Assembly: GCF_000970025.1 (NCBI RefSeq)
Contig: NZ_CP009528.1
Span: 4,203,168 to 4,267,167, forward strand
DNA length: 64,000 nucleotides
Direction: 5' to 3'
Source of the DNA: Methanosarcina barkeri MS
GTDB lineage: Archaea; Halobacteriota; Methanosarcinia; Methanosarcinales; Methanosarcinaceae
The notes beneath the pieces were generated by a model that worked only from the letters and a program-made list of their open reading frames with translations, did no database searches and was not told the origin of the DNA. Positions 16,383 through 25,717 of this stretch are shown piece by piece. Made by a program: the position numbers and the translations under genes. Numbering within the stretch: the first letter of the stretch is position 1; the number at the start of each line of letters is the position of its first letter.

Positions 16383-17099
16383 TTATTCATATTTTTCAAG
16401 TTTTGCTCTTTCTTGCAGAGTTAAAAAACCGTAATCTTGAGCTTTTAAGGTACGGATCAAAACTTTAAGGTTGTTTAGGGCTTTTTCTCCAGTATTGAAC
16501 TTGCAATCCAGGCGTATAGATGTGTTTGACATATCCACGAATTCCCAGGGATGGACAAAGATTACAGGGGATTCCCAGCGTTTGAGTAGCGGGATAAAAA
16601 ATTCTGGAGGCAGCCTTATAAATGAAGAAGTAATCGTCGCTGGAATCCTTATTATTTTGCCTTCAACTTTGCTCCGGGAAAAAGGAGGCTTATATGCTGC
16701 AATGGATGAGTCGTACCTAAAACCCTCATCTTCCAGAAGTCCAAGATAATTTTTCGGGAACTGCAGGTTCGGGGCCCTGAAAGAAACCAGCTTCCTTTCA
16801 AACTGCCTCAAAACTCCTCCAGCCTGCTTGAGAGCAGTTCTGGCTTCTTCTTTATCCATGCGGTCAAAACGCGTATGAGTATATCCATGGCATCCAAGTT
16901 CATGTCCTTCTTCCGGGATTCTATGTATAATGTCAGGATATTGCTTAGCCATCATCCCGGTAACAAAAAATGTTGCTTTTATCCTTTCTTTTTTGAAAAG
17001 ATCCAGTAACTCAGGCAGTCCTTCTTCCATGCCTCTCGTACTTGTAAGCATCGGGGGACAGTCTTCTTCCACATCAACAGTTATTGTGATATTTTTCAT
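16383..17099 (-). CDS. Polysaccharide deacetylase (CE4/NodB fold)
   Basis: 238 residues from ATG 17099; the frame is open further to 17153, but that part lies inside the glycosyltransferase gene and precedes the conserved ITVDVEEDCPP. The CE4 motifs are present: Asp-rich motif 1 (TVDVEED), HGYTHTRFDRM with the metal His pair, and SFRAPNL motif 3. Such enzymes remove N-acetyl groups from glycans in the presence of a divalent metal. There is no signal peptide, so it probably acts on a lipid-linked sugar at the cytoplasmic face. It overlaps the glycosyltransferase gene by 26 bp, forming the end of a three-gene operon. Confidence 0.85.
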   Translation of the reverse strand: MKNITITVDVEEDCPPMLTSTRGMEEGLPELLDLFKKERIKATFFVTGMMAKQYPDIIHRIPEEGHELGCHGYTHTRFDRMDKEEARTALKQAGGVLRQFERKLVSFRAPNLQFPKNYLGLLEDEGFRYDSSIAAYKPPFSRSKVEGKIIRIPATITSSFIRLPPEFFIPLLKRWESPVIFVHPWEFVDMSNTSIRLDCKFNTGEKALNNLKVLIRTLKAQDYGFLTLQERAKLEKYE

Positions 17100-18204
17100 A
17101 AATGACACTTGTATATACTTTGCTTGTCTGTTCACAGATCCGGTTCCAGTCATAATTTGAAAGCCCTCTTAAAGCTTCCCTGGAAAAGGAAGTTCGCAGG
17201 GCCGGTTTTTCTATAAGATTCTCAAGATATTCTGAAAATTCGGTAATGCTGTCTGCAAGATAGCCGTTCACACCGTTATTTACAATATCCGAAACCCCAC
17301 TGTTATTCATTGCTACAACAGGAACCTCTTTTGACATTGCCTCCAGAATCGAAATTCCAAAAGCCTCATTAATCGAGGGAAGAGCAAATATATCTGCCTG
17401 TTCCAGATATCCCAGCACTTTTTCCCTGGGTACTTCCCCTGTAAAGTAGAAATTTCCGGATAAACCTGACTCCTCCACCGTGCTTTCAAGCTTTTCCCTT
17501 AGTGGGCCGTCTCCTATCATTACAAACAGCAAATTTTTATGCTTTTCCAGAAGTGAAGGGGCTAAATCTACAATGTTTTGAACACCCTTTTTCTTTGTCA
17601 TGCGTGCAACCGTGGCAATTACGAGTTTTCCTTTAGTATTAACAGGGAAGGAGACTTTGATGATTTTATCTTCAGAATCTACCCCATTGAAAATCCGGTA
17701 TATTGGTTTTTTTGTCATCAGCTTTGAGTCTTTTTCAACTGCCGAACTAACTGCAATTACAGCATCAGTATTTTTTAGAAGCAATTTGCCTGCAAGATAT
17801 AAAAGCGAACTATATGGCGTATCTCCTACCAGGGAATGATTGGTGACTACTACGGGAATTCCGAGTTTTCTGGAAATAATAAGAGCAATCATACCGATGG
17901 GTGAATCAAGCCCATGACAATTGACAATATCATAATTCCCGTTTTTTAAAAGGTTGAAGAGTTCTTTATATGCACCTGGCATGAGAAATCGCCTCTGTCC
18001 GGGTAAAGGTTTACCTTTAACTCTTATTACTGATACTCCATCCCTTCTACTGTACTCAGGAACACCTGGGTAGCTCCTTGTAATAACGCTTACCTCATAT
18101 CCATGCTTGCTCAGGGTTTTAGCAAGGGTGTGCATTGAATACTCGATTCCTCCTACCTTTGGAAAATACCAATCACTGATCATTGCAATTTTATGTTTTT
18201 CCAT
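17074..18204 (-). CDS. GT4-family glycosyltransferase
   Basis: 376 residues with a GT-B fold: an N-terminal acceptor domain (PKVGGIEYSMHTLAKTLSKH) and a C-terminal nucleotide-sugar domain with the E-x7-E motif (EAFGISILEAMSKEVPVVAM). It transfers a sugar from a nucleotide donor with retention of configuration; the sugar is not readable. It overlaps the flippase-like gene upstream by 25 bp and the deacetylase downstream by 26 bp. The three genes look like one transcription unit for a surface glycolipid or glycan. Confidence 0.9.
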   Translation of the reverse strand: MEKHKIAMISDWYFPKVGGIEYSMHTLAKTLSKHGYEVSVITRSYPGVPEYSRRDGVSVIRVKGKPLPGQRRFLMPGAYKELFNLLKNGNYDIVNCHGLDSPIGMIALIISRKLGIPVVVTNHSLVGDTPYSSLLYLAGKLLLKNTDAVIAVSSAVEKDSKLMTKKPIYRIFNGVDSEDKIIKVSFPVNTKGKLVIATVARMTKKKGVQNIVDLAPSLLEKHKNLLFVMIGDGPLREKLESTVEESGLSGNFYFTGEVPREKVLGYLEQADIFALPSINEAFGISILEAMSKEVPVVAMNNSGVSDIVNNGVNGYLADSITEFSEYLENLIEKPALRTSFSREALRGLSNYDWNRICEQTSKVYTSVIYEKYHNNC

Positions 18205-19142
18205 ATCTCAGATCCTCCGTAATAAAACAGGTAAAGGAATCCTATCAGACTGCTCAGTCCAAAAGAGATAAAACGTTCCAGAAAAACGAAACTTCCTGAA
18301 GAAGCAAGCGATAACCCAAAATATAGAAGCAGGGAAATCAATCCTCCTTCAACGATTCCAAGCCCTCCAGGAGTTATTGGCAGGAGTCCGAGCAGGAGAT
18401 ACAAGATTGAAACTGATGCGATAATATGCAGAGAAAGATTAAGATTTAGAGCCAGGGCGATCAGTTGAAGTCGTACTATATCCAGAATCCAGACCCCAGA
18501 AGATAATAGGAGAGCAGGAATAAAAGATTTATGAAGTTTTTTCCAGTTTTGCTTTATATCTTTAAGAAGGACAGTAAATCTTTCCCGGAAAATCCATATG
18601 AGTATTCCAGTTGCAAGGGAGGCAAGGAGAAACAGATAAGTTGAATTTAATGTCAGGATATTTTTCAGAGGCAGGAATTTAATATCTAGAGAAGGAACGA
18701 AATATAGCACGTAGAATAAGAGCAGGATAATGGGAATCGCTTCAACGAGCCTTTCAAAGAGGATCGTTATGAAAGCATCGGTATAACTTATCCCAAAGCG
18801 TTTGTTAACCCATAACATCCGCAGGGGTTCACCTCCTGTCCGGTTCGCTGGAGTTAGATTATTCACAAAAATTGCTCCGAAAAGAATGGGAAGAAGATCT
18901 GTGGCTTTAAGATTGTGGCCAATGGAGGAGAGTACCTGCTGCCAGCGGACTGCAAATAAGTACACACTCAACAGGTAAACTAAGAACGCCAAAATAACAT
19001 ATCGAATCCGTGTTTCAGCGAGCATTTTCAAGCTCTCTCCAAGAACAGATACAATCTCTGTCCAGTAGGCATGGACCAGAAATACTCCAACTGTAAGTAG
19101 TAAGAGAATTACAATGGCTTTCTTCAATATTCCCTGATTCAA
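18180..19142 (-). CDS. Flippase-like (LPG_synthase_TM/UPF0104) membrane protein
   Basis: 320 residues with about eight membrane segments. It has the family-typical block NLTPANRTGGEPLRMLWV and a late PITPGGLGIVEGG. The family includes AglD/MprF-like flippases that move lipid-linked glycans or lipids across membranes. It starts with TTG 19142, preceded by GAAGGTG. It is the first gene of an operon with a glycosyltransferase and a deacetylase, which supports export of a modified glycolipid to the cell surface. Confidence 0.85.
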   Translation of the reverse strand: MNQGILKKAIVILLLLTVGVFLVHAYWTEIVSVLGESLKMLAETRIRYVILAFLVYLLSVYLFAVRWQQVLSSIGHNLKATDLLPILFGAIFVNNLTPANRTGGEPLRMLWVNKRFGISYTDAFITILFERLVEAIPIILLLFYVLYFVPSLDIKFLPLKNILTLNSTYLFLLASLATGILIWIFRERFTVLLKDIKQNWKKLHKSFIPALLLSSGVWILDIVRLQLIALALNLNLSLHIIASVSILYLLLGLLPITPGGLGIVEGGLISLLLYFGLSLASSGSFVFLERFISFGLSSLIGFLYLFYYGGSEIWKNIKLQ

Positions 19143-19152
19143 AAATACACCT

Positions 19153-19374
19153 TCATAGGGATTCAGAGTGGAATTTCTGTGTATATTTTTTATAATTAAA
19201 ATCTGTTCCTATCCGGATTTTCCATTCATTGAGATTGATCAAACTCTGGACCTTGTACTTCTCCAGATTGAAAAAGGCATATTTAAAATATTCTTTTTTA
19301 CGTATCAAAGACCACATCTCTACATGCCCGAAGCCATAACTCATTAAAAGGTATTTCTTATCTTCTACCTGGTC
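19153..19374 (-). pseudogene. Possible C-terminal gene fragment, unrecognised
   Basis: A minus-strand frame ends 10 bp before the flippase-like gene and encodes KKYLLMSYGFGHVEMWSLIR followed by an aromatic, basic stretch. The frame is open above its ATG (19344) up to a stop near 19378, so it could be the tail of a lost gene or a short genuine protein. I do not recognise it, and no ribosome binding site supports ATG 19344. Confidence 0.3.
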
Positions 19375-19377
19375 CCA

Positions 19378-19709
19378 TTCTTATTTTTAGATTCTTTTTA
19401 TATAATACCTGTCATCATCGTTTTTTCCAGATTTAACTTTAGATTTATAGTTTCAAATTGAAACCTAACATTTCTAATATAGTTTTCTATTACTATTTTC
19501 CTGAATTTATTCTTTTATCAAATTTCTTTTGTTTATGTTTATACTGTTCGTAGTCTCACAAAGTATCGTCTCCAATCCTGACGAAAAAGTAGTAAGAATT
19601 TCTTTCATGGTGGATTTTTCTTTTAAAAATCTGTATTTGAAAAAAGCTATATCCTGAAGATCTTAAAAGAGCCAGCCTTTAAGACAGAGAAATCTCACAT
19701 ATATATTGT
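19378..19709. other. AT-rich intergenic region
   Basis: Divergent upstream region between the minus-strand glycan operon and the plus-strand Nudix gene. It is T-rich, with no gene seen. Confidence 0.45.
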
Positions 19710-20147
19710 ATGAATCTGGAGAAACCTTACATCGTTTCTGTTTATGCCGCTCTACGGAACGAGAAAGGCGAATTCCTGCTTCTCAAGCGGTCGGAAAATT
19801 TTCACAGCAATCCGGGGAAATGGGATCTGCCGGGTGGAAAGCTGAGCCGTGGAGAACTTCTTAAAGATGCAGTTGTTCGGGAGGTCTGGGAGGAAACCGG
19901 GATTTCAATTGTGCTCGGAGAGATTGCAGGATATGCTACCTTTGAGCTTCCGGACAAAAAAGTAATTGCCATAATATATGATGGAGGATATGTCATTGCT
20001 GATGTAAAGTTGAGCTATGAACATGTGGAACATGCATGGAGCTCTCTTGAGGATATTCTGGAAATGAATGATCTTCCCGCTCATTTTAAAGAGTTCTTTA
20101 AAAGATTCACTGCAGAAAATAAGGAACTCCCAGAGCTGCCTATTTAA
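19710..20147 (+). CDS. Nudix hydrolase
   Basis: 145 residues. A complete Nudix box is present, running from GGKLSRGELLKDAVVREVWE into ETGI, with the REVWEE core that binds the divalent metal. Family members hydrolyse nucleoside diphosphates linked to another group (damaged nucleotides, ADP-ribose, sugar nucleotides); the substrate is not determinable. It stands alone, in an accessory region with mobile-element copies directly downstream. Confidence 0.85.
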   Translation: MNLEKPYIVSVYAALRNEKGEFLLLKRSENFHSNPGKWDLPGGKLSRGELLKDAVVREVWEETGISIVLGEIAGYATFELPDKKVIAIIYDGGYVIADVKLSYEHVEHAWSSLEDILEMNDLPAHFKEFFKRFTAENKELPELPI

Positions 20148-20381
20148 ACTCTATCCGAAAAGTGATTACCTGCTGAGCCTGTCACAAAACCAATTTTTAT
20201 TTTCATGATTTATAAGAGTTCTAGAATTGCTTTCTTGGCCAGAATCTCAATTGGCGATTTTAAAAATGAGTTTCAAAAAAGTAGATATTGAGTTTTTGAA
20301 TCAGCTCTTTAAGTAAAAATTCGAAAGAAAAATTAGTGACTTACACTAAGGCCATTTGTAAGCTGATAATAAAGAACTTTT

Positions 20382-20570
20382 AATGCGTCTTCGGTTAAGT
20401 AAGAAATCGTGACAATTGCGTCAATGTTCTCAACATTTGTTAAATATTTTAATAAATTATGAGCTGGAACAGGGTATCGATTTCATGCAAACAGGCCAAA
20501 ATTTAAGGCCAACTTCTAATGCAAAATCGATAGCTGTCAGGCAAGAAAACTCCTTAACCGATGACCAATG
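20382..20570 (+). mobile_element. ~190-bp non-autonomous mobile element (MITE), copy 1
   Basis: 189 bp with imperfect terminal inverted repeats: GCGTCTTCGGTTAAG at the left, and CATTGGTCATCGGTTAAG reading in from the right. It is flanked by exact 10-bp direct repeats AAGAACTTTT (20372-20381 and 20571-20580). About 85-90% similar to copy 3 by eye. It contains no gene. The internal block GTATCGATTTCATG, then GGCCAAAATTTAAGGCC is shared by all three copies, with small changes. Confidence 0.85.
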
Positions 20571-20710
20571 AAGAACTTTTTATATATTTTAAGTATATTT
20601 TTAATACCGAGCCTATCCCAAAAGTAATATTATATTGAAATTATAAATTTACCGATTATATTGGAATTATAATTTACCGTTATGTCATTCTATTAAATCG
20701 ATGACGTTCT

Positions 20711-21486
20711 ATGGAACTCCATAGAACTTTATCTTCCTCCGCAGAAACCGAATACAGGAAGGCTTCGTGCAAATTGAGGAAGTTAATGAACGGTATTTTG
20801 TACGTTGTTATGTCCGGTTGTACATGGAAAAACGTTCCCAGAAGATATGGATCTAAGTCAACAGTTCATAGATTTCATCCATATCTGTTTGAACATAGTA
20901 TATATCAGAAGATTTTCAATGAACTTTTAAACAAAGGTTATGATTTGGATAAGATAGATATTTCCCATTGCTTTACTGATACAAAGGATATTCCTGCCAA
21001 AAAATGGGAAAAACCAATTAAAATGGATACAAAAAAGTAAAAAAGGTAAGATTAAGCGTTTTAATAGACATAAAAGGTTTCCCTCTCTTGATTATTATTT
21101 TTCCTGCAAATAAGAATGACTCAACTCTATATATTCATACGCTTAAAAATTTCAAGATAAAAAGACCCGCATGAAGGCCTGCAAACAGGCCTTCCAAAGT
21201 GACAGCTGATGCAATTTATGATACAGATAAAATTAGAAAATATAATCGGAGAGAAGGAATAAAGTCCAATATACCAGTGAACAAAAGAAATCAGAAGAAA
21301 AAGAAGAGAGGAAGACCAATAAAGGTAGATCAGGAAGAATACAAAAAGAAAAGTGAAATAGAGAGGTTTTTCAGCGGGATAAAGTCATGTAAAAAAGTAT
21401 TTCCAAGATATGAAATCAAAGAAGCATCATATTTAGGAGTTATAATATTAGCAGTAATAATTAGATTACATGAAGTTTTGGGATAG
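20711..21486 (+). pseudogene. IS5-type DDE transposase, broken in three frames
   Basis: The transposase is readable in three pieces. The first (20711-21040) has SGCTWKNVPRRYGSKSTVHR and the first Asp in FTDTKDIPAKK. The middle piece (about 21046-21173, another frame) has LIDIKGFPLSLIIFPANKND with the second Asp. The last (from about 21197) has VTADAIYDTDKIRKYNRREG and the catalytic Glu in EIERFFSGIK. One frame change occurs near 21040-21048. A short palindromic segment (21173-21194) sits at the second break. It cannot make a functional enzyme as it stands. Confidence 0.8.
21173..21194. repeat. Palindromic hairpin interrupting the transposase
   Basis: GAAGGCCTG/CAGGCCTTC, a 9-bp perfect stem with a CAAA loop, lies exactly where the transposase frame breaks between IKRP and KVTADA. 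Confidence 0.7.
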
Positions 21487-21754
21487 TCTCACAATCTATA
21501 ATTACAATTTCAAGAATTATTTTCATAGTTATTACTTTATCTGGGTTGTTTTCAATAAATTACGGATTAACTGAACTTCTTTTTAGAGATATACTCTTGA
21601 AATAATTCTATTCAAAAAAGTAAGCTTATATTTAAGAACAAATTTTTCGGTCATTGTCTGGTAAACAGCTAACAAAAATGAATAGGACTTATGCAACTAA
21701 AGTAAGGAATTGTAGAATTTACATCTTAGTTGGTTTGTCCTAAGGAGTCCTTAT

Positions 21755-23512
21755 ATGAAAAAATCTTTTTCATCTATGATTTTATTAGTTACACTATTCT
21801 TGCAAGTAACTTTAGCTATTATACCATCAATTGGAGTGGTTTCAGCTGTAGGCAATGTCACATCTTCAGACAATGTCACAATTAATGACTTTACATGTAA
21901 TATTACTCATGGGACTGTTCCTTTTGAGTCCAGGCTAAATGGTAACGTTACCGGTCAAGTTACCAGATGGAAATGGGAATTCTATAATCCTCAAATTGAC
22001 CACTGGTCTTACAGCGCTGGAAACGGGAACTTTGTAACTACTTCTCATGAATTTGGAAGAGTTGGCGCTTATGGAGTCTTTAATGTTACTTTAATTGTAG
22101 TTGGGTCTAATGGAAGTGATTCACTTAAAAAGATAGATTATGTGGTAGGAAATAAAAACACTACAGGTCTACCAACTGCTAATTTCTCTGCATCTTCTAC
22201 TTCTGGATATGCACCATTGAATGTAACATTTACCGACAACAGTAAAAATGCAACTACAACTTTATGGTATTTTGGACTGACAAATACTTCAAAAGAAAAG
22301 AACCCAACATATACTTTCACTTCTCCCGGGACTTATAGAGTTGTTTTAGAAGTGAGCAATGGAAGAGGTTGGGATGCGACAGCTCAAGAAATAACTGTTC
22401 AGGGACAACAGAAAGTTCTTCCTGAAGCAGGCTTTGACGCCGATACTTTCAATGGTCTCGATGTGCAGTTTGTAGACACCTCACAAAATGCAAATGGATG
22501 GAACTGGGATTTTGGAGACGGAACTAATTCAACCGAGCAGAATCCGACACACATATATTCACAAGCAGGAAACTATACTGTCAATCTAATAGTAAACAAT
22601 GAAAACGGAACAAGCTTAGCAAACAAAACAATAAATGTAGAAGAAGTAAGTAGCTCAAGTGATGAAAGCGATAGTGGGGACAGCAGCAATGGAGATAGCG
22701 TGGGAACTGTTACTGTATCAGATAGCAGCGATAGTAGCAGCAGTGGCAGCAGTGGCAGTGGCAACAGTGGCAGTAGTAGCAGTGGCAGCAGTAGCAGTGG
22801 TAGCAGTGGTAGCAGTGGGGGTACTGGGGGCTCGCCCGAACCTCAAAGCAATGTTGCAACTAAAGAACTTTCACAGACATCTATTACATACGGAAACTCT
22901 GTAAATTTCAATTTCCCACAAAATGCCACTCCTGTCACTAATATAAATTTTGATTCAAAAAAGACTGTTGGCAAAACTACAGCTATAGTTGAGATGCTAA
23001 AAAATCAGTCCACTCTGGTTTCAGAACCACCTTCTGATGAAGTATATAAATTCGTAAACATCTGGGTAGGAAACAGTGGATTTGCAACTTCCGATAATAT
23101 TGAAAATGCAACAGTATATTTCAAGATTGAAAAATCCTGGTTACAAGATAAAAATATAGACAAGTCTTCCGTTACCTTCAAGAGGTACAATGATTCAAAA
23201 TGGAATCCTTTACAAACCACTCTTGCAGGAGAAGACAATGAGTACCTGTATTTCATAGCTGAAACCCCAGGATTATCTTCTCCTTTTGCAATAACTGGCA
23301 AGACCGCATCAAACGCAGCTATGAACGAAACAAAATATGGAACTCAATCTGGATCTAATAGTAGTCTTGAAAACAATGCAAGTAATGCAACAAATGTTAA
23401 ACAGACACAAAGTCCAACTACTTCTGAAAATGAAGACAAAAAATCTCCAGGTTTTGAATCAGTTTTTGGGATCGTTAGTTTGCTTGTTGTGTTTTTGTAT
23501 AAAAGAAAGTAA
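21755..23512 (+). CDS. PKD-domain surface protein with PGF-pre-PGF and PGF-CTERM
   Basis: 585 residues. Order: signal peptide (1 to about 31); three PKD-like Ig folds (about 45-125, 140-215 and 225-297, the last with WNWDFGDGTNSTEQNPTH); a Ser/Gly-rich linker (about 300-365); a PGF-pre-PGF domain (about 370-520); a second linker; and a PGF-CTERM tail (PGFESVFGIVSLLVVF plus KRK). It would be exported, cleaved by archaeosortase and lipid-anchored, as a cell-envelope adhesin or scaffold. Many N-x-S/T sites suggest glycosylation. The Ser/Gly linker DNA (22720-22826) is a run of AGC/AGT/GGC codons prone to slippage. It is flanked by the dead IS and copy 2 of the ~190-bp element. Confidence 0.9.
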   Translation: MKKSFSSMILLVTLFLQVTLAIIPSIGVVSAVGNVTSSDNVTINDFTCNITHGTVPFESRLNGNVTGQVTRWKWEFYNPQIDHWSYSAGNGNFVTTSHEFGRVGAYGVFNVTLIVVGSNGSDSLKKIDYVVGNKNTTGLPTANFSASSTSGYAPLNVTFTDNSKNATTTLWYFGLTNTSKEKNPTYTFTSPGTYRVVLEVSNGRGWDATAQEITVQGQQKVLPEAGFDADTFNGLDVQFVDTSQNANGWNWDFGDGTNSTEQNPTHIYSQAGNYTVNLIVNNENGTSLANKTINVEEVSSSSDESDSGDSSNGDSVGTVTVSDSSDSSSSGSSGSGNSGSSSSGSSSSGSSGSSGGTGGSPEPQSNVATKELSQTSITYGNSVNFNFPQNATPVTNINFDSKKTVGKTTAIVEMLKNQSTLVSEPPSDEVYKFVNIWVGNSGFATSDNIENATVYFKIEKSWLQDKNIDKSSVTFKRYNDSKWNPLQTTLAGEDNEYLYFIAETPGLSSPFAITGKTASNAAMNETKYGTQSGSNSSLENNASNATNVKQTQSPTTSENEDKKSPGFESVFGIVSLLVVFLYKRK

Positions 23513-23572
23513 GAATATGTAATTAAGAAAGAATATATGATGAGGATTCAATATCCTCATCTAAGTCTTTTA

Positions 23573-23777
23573 CATACGTCTTCGGTTAAGTGAAGACTTG
23601 TGATAAATTGCGTCAATTTTAAAATATTTATTAAATATTTTAATAGTTTATGGGCTGGAATATTTATGGGCTGGAATAGAGTGTCGATTTCATGTAAACC
23701 TGCCAAAATTTAAGGCCGGCTTCTAATGCAAAATCGATAGTTTTCAGGTAAGAAAATTCCTTAACCTATGACCAATG
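23573..23777 (+). mobile_element. ~190-bp non-autonomous mobile element (MITE), copy 2
   Basis: 205 bp, same orientation as copy 1. It runs from CATACGTCTTCGGTTAAG to CCTTAACCTATGACCAATG and is flanked by exact 10-bp direct repeats AAGTCTTTTA (23563-23572 and 23778-23787). It is longer than the others because GGGCTGGAATATTTAT is a partial internal duplication. It is the most diverged copy (CCTATGA for CCGATGA at the right end). Confidence 0.85.
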
Positions 23778-23787
23778 AAGTCTTTTA

Positions 23788-24133
23788 TAGCTCCATTTTT
23801 AGTTGCGAGGATGCTAACAACTATTCGTTATTTTCAGGGCCAAACCATGATTCGGAACCGGAAATATTGGGAACTACTGTGAATATGTCAGGTTAGTTGA
23901 AATAGACTTAAAAATATGGATAAATGAAAAAAGGTATCTTCTTCAAATCATATGGGTAAAAGTAAATTTCATGTATTAATAGTAAACTTAAAAATTTAAT
24001 AAATATAATGCGAAAAAAAGGATTATTATAAAAATATTTTTTGTAAACTTATCCAAAATCAATTTTGATTTTTAGGATAGGGGTTCAATAGGGTTTCAAC
24101 TTGGATTTACTCTGAGGTACTTTAAATAAATTT
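23788..24133. other. Intergenic region with the second dispersed ~70-bp repeat
   Basis: At about 23920-24000 the block GGTATCTTCTTCAAATCATA, then GGGTAAAAGTAAATTTCATG repeats the sequence at 13821-13895. No gene seen. Confidence 0.6.
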
Positions 24134-24823
24134 TCACTTGAAATACTTATCCTCAAGTTTTTTCCTTTTTTTCCTGCTGCGCTGCCAGCTTACCCCGAGG
24201 GACAGGAGAACTACAAGAGCCACAAGAGCTGCCACCTGCAGTATAGGCCCGTACTTGCTCATGAGTAGAGGGTTTAGATCTTCTCTTTGCTCGTATTCAG
24301 GATACATGATATCCCTTCTGTTGCTGCTGTGACCCAGGCCCAGAGCGTGCCCGAATTCATGCTTTGCAATAGAAAGCATTGTTGTATCCCCATACTGGCG
24401 CCAGGCTTTTCCCTGATAGTTGCCTACTTCAAGCACTATATCGACTCTTACAAATCGACCATCAGATACCGTGGGACTTGCATAGCCAGCAACACCCGGA
24501 GGAGCCCCTTCAACTTTCTCCAGATTCTCGACCCATTTTATTCTGATATCAGCTTCTTTCGAATCCACAAGTTTGAAAACAGGCGTAAACTCAAGGTTTC
24601 CGTTTCCTCCCTCCTCCCAATATTCCATAGCCTTTTCTATTTGTGTGTAATAGGTCGTGCTGTAGTGTTCGGGAACATTGCTGTCATCAATATATACAGT
24701 AATAGGGGAGTGATCCCATGGATAATCCAGAATTTTTTCCGGATTCGTTCCAGATGCAGCTGAGACAGTGGGTAAAATAAGTACCATCAGTAACAGCATA
24801 AAAAAGAATCTAACTTTGTACAT
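24134..24823 (-). CDS. Matrixin-like zinc metalloprotease, membrane-anchored
   Basis: 229 residues. The zinc motif is complete: HEFGHALGLGH with His155, Glu156, His159 and His165, followed by a Met-turn (DIMYPEY, Met173). Residues 1 to about 22 form a signal peptide. A C-terminal membrane segment (about 194-212) with a basic tail (RSRKKRKKLEDKYF) anchors it facing outside. Matrixin/M10-like proteases cleave extracellular proteins; the substrate here may be envelope proteins. No propeptide cysteine switch is visible. Confidence 0.85.
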   Translation of the reverse strand: MYKVRFFFMLLLMVLILPTVSAASGTNPEKILDYPWDHSPITVYIDDSNVPEHYSTTYYTQIEKAMEYWEEGGNGNLEFTPVFKLVDSKEADIRIKWVENLEKVEGAPPGVAGYASPTVSDGRFVRVDIVLEVGNYQGKAWRQYGDTTMLSIAKHEFGHALGLGHSSNRRDIMYPEYEQREDLNPLLMSKYGPILQVAALVALVVLLSLGVSWQRSRKKRKKLEDKYFK

Positions 24824-25249
24824 ATAGTCTCGATTTATATAAATCGGCCTACCAAATAAATATTATTAACCCTGAAGACCCAACGTAAAAGTATCGATCT
24901 CCTGTATACATCCCATACATCCCGCATATACTCCAACACTTATCACAAATGTTCGCATAAAATTCGGTGCAAAAGGGCGAGTCTGTATAGGTTGGATGAT
25001 TATTGATTGAGGACTTCCTGGGATTAGCTTTTGGTCAGGTGTGGTCAGGGAATTAATTTTTCAAAATTAAATGAGATCCTCATGAACTGAATTTATAAGA
25101 TCACAAAACGAATTTTTATAGTGAATTTTTATAGTGAATTTTTATAGTGAATTTTTATAGTGAATTATTATAGTGAATTTTTACAACGAATTTCTACAGT
25201 GAATTTCTACAGTGTTTATAATGGATTTATTACCTACTGAATTATCTAT
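24824..25249. other. Intergenic region with a 13-bp tandem array
   Basis: Upstream region of the metalloprotease gene plus the 3' side of the AhpD-like gene. No gene seen apart from the array listed separately. Confidence 0.5.
25110..25213. repeat. 13-bp tandem array, eight copies
   Basis: GAATTTTTATAGT is repeated eight times without gaps; the left copies are identical and the right ones drift (GAATTTCTACAGT). It ends about 35 bp from the 3' end of the AhpD-like gene. Confidence 0.9.
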
Positions 25250-25717
25250 TTACTTAAAAGTGGCTTTGGAGATATTACATATCTCACAGTTCGAGTCACA
25301 GCAGTATTCTTCTTCATTTCCTTCATCCGGAAATTCGGATGTAAGAGCTCTTGTGCTTTCAGCTAGTACTGCAGCATTGGAGAGAGATGCTCCTATCATA
25401 ATTGCATAAAAGATTCTTTCTTTGCTAACTCCTTTCCGTTTTGCGACTCTAATATGCATTTTCAGGCAATGCTCGCAGCGAAGGGCAGAAGCTACACCTA
25501 TCGCGATAAGTTCAACTGTCTCTGGGTCGAGGTTCTTGAATCCCCTCATGATAGAGTTTTCGTAAAGCGTTTTTGGGATGAAAATCTCCGGGAGATCTTT
25601 CATGAAGTTCATTATATATGGGACTTCACCATACTGATTCCGGACATCTTCAAGGAGTTCAGGAACAGCTTTCTCAGGGTCCTTTTTCAAAATTTCCACA
25701 ATATCCTCAAGTTCCAT
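25250..25717 (-). CDS. AhpD/carboxymuconolactone decarboxylase-family protein
   Basis: 155 residues. The family redox motif C-x2-C-x3-H is present (RCEHCLKMH: Cys81, Cys84, His88) after IAIGVASALR. AhpD-like proteins act as thiol peroxidases or disulfide reductases. Unusual feature: a C-terminal extension with four more Cys (YCCDSNCEICN, residues 139-147) not typical of the family, possibly a metal site or second redox centre. It lies just downstream of the methanogenesis-marker operon on the same strand with a 140-bp gap, so a role in oxygen protection of that system is conceivable but not shown. Confidence 0.8.
   Translation of the reverse strand: MELEDIVEILKKDPEKAVPELLEDVRNQYGEVPYIMNFMKDLPEIFIPKTLYENSIMRGFKNLDPETVELIAIGVASALRCEHCLKMHIRVAKRKGVSKERIFYAIMIGASLSNAAVLAESTRALTSEFPDEGNEEEYCCDSNCEICNISKATFK

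Larger units (their letters stand above)
20610..21491 (+). mobile_element. IS5-family insertion sequence, inactive
   Basis: 882 bp bounded by 15-bp inverted repeats, GAGCCTATCCCAAAA at the left and the complement of GAGACTATCCCAAAA at the right (one mismatch). Size, termini and transposase fit IS5-type elements (IS427-like group). No convincing target duplication is visible. It lies 40 bp from copy 1 of the ~190-bp element but has unrelated ends. Confidence 0.8.
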
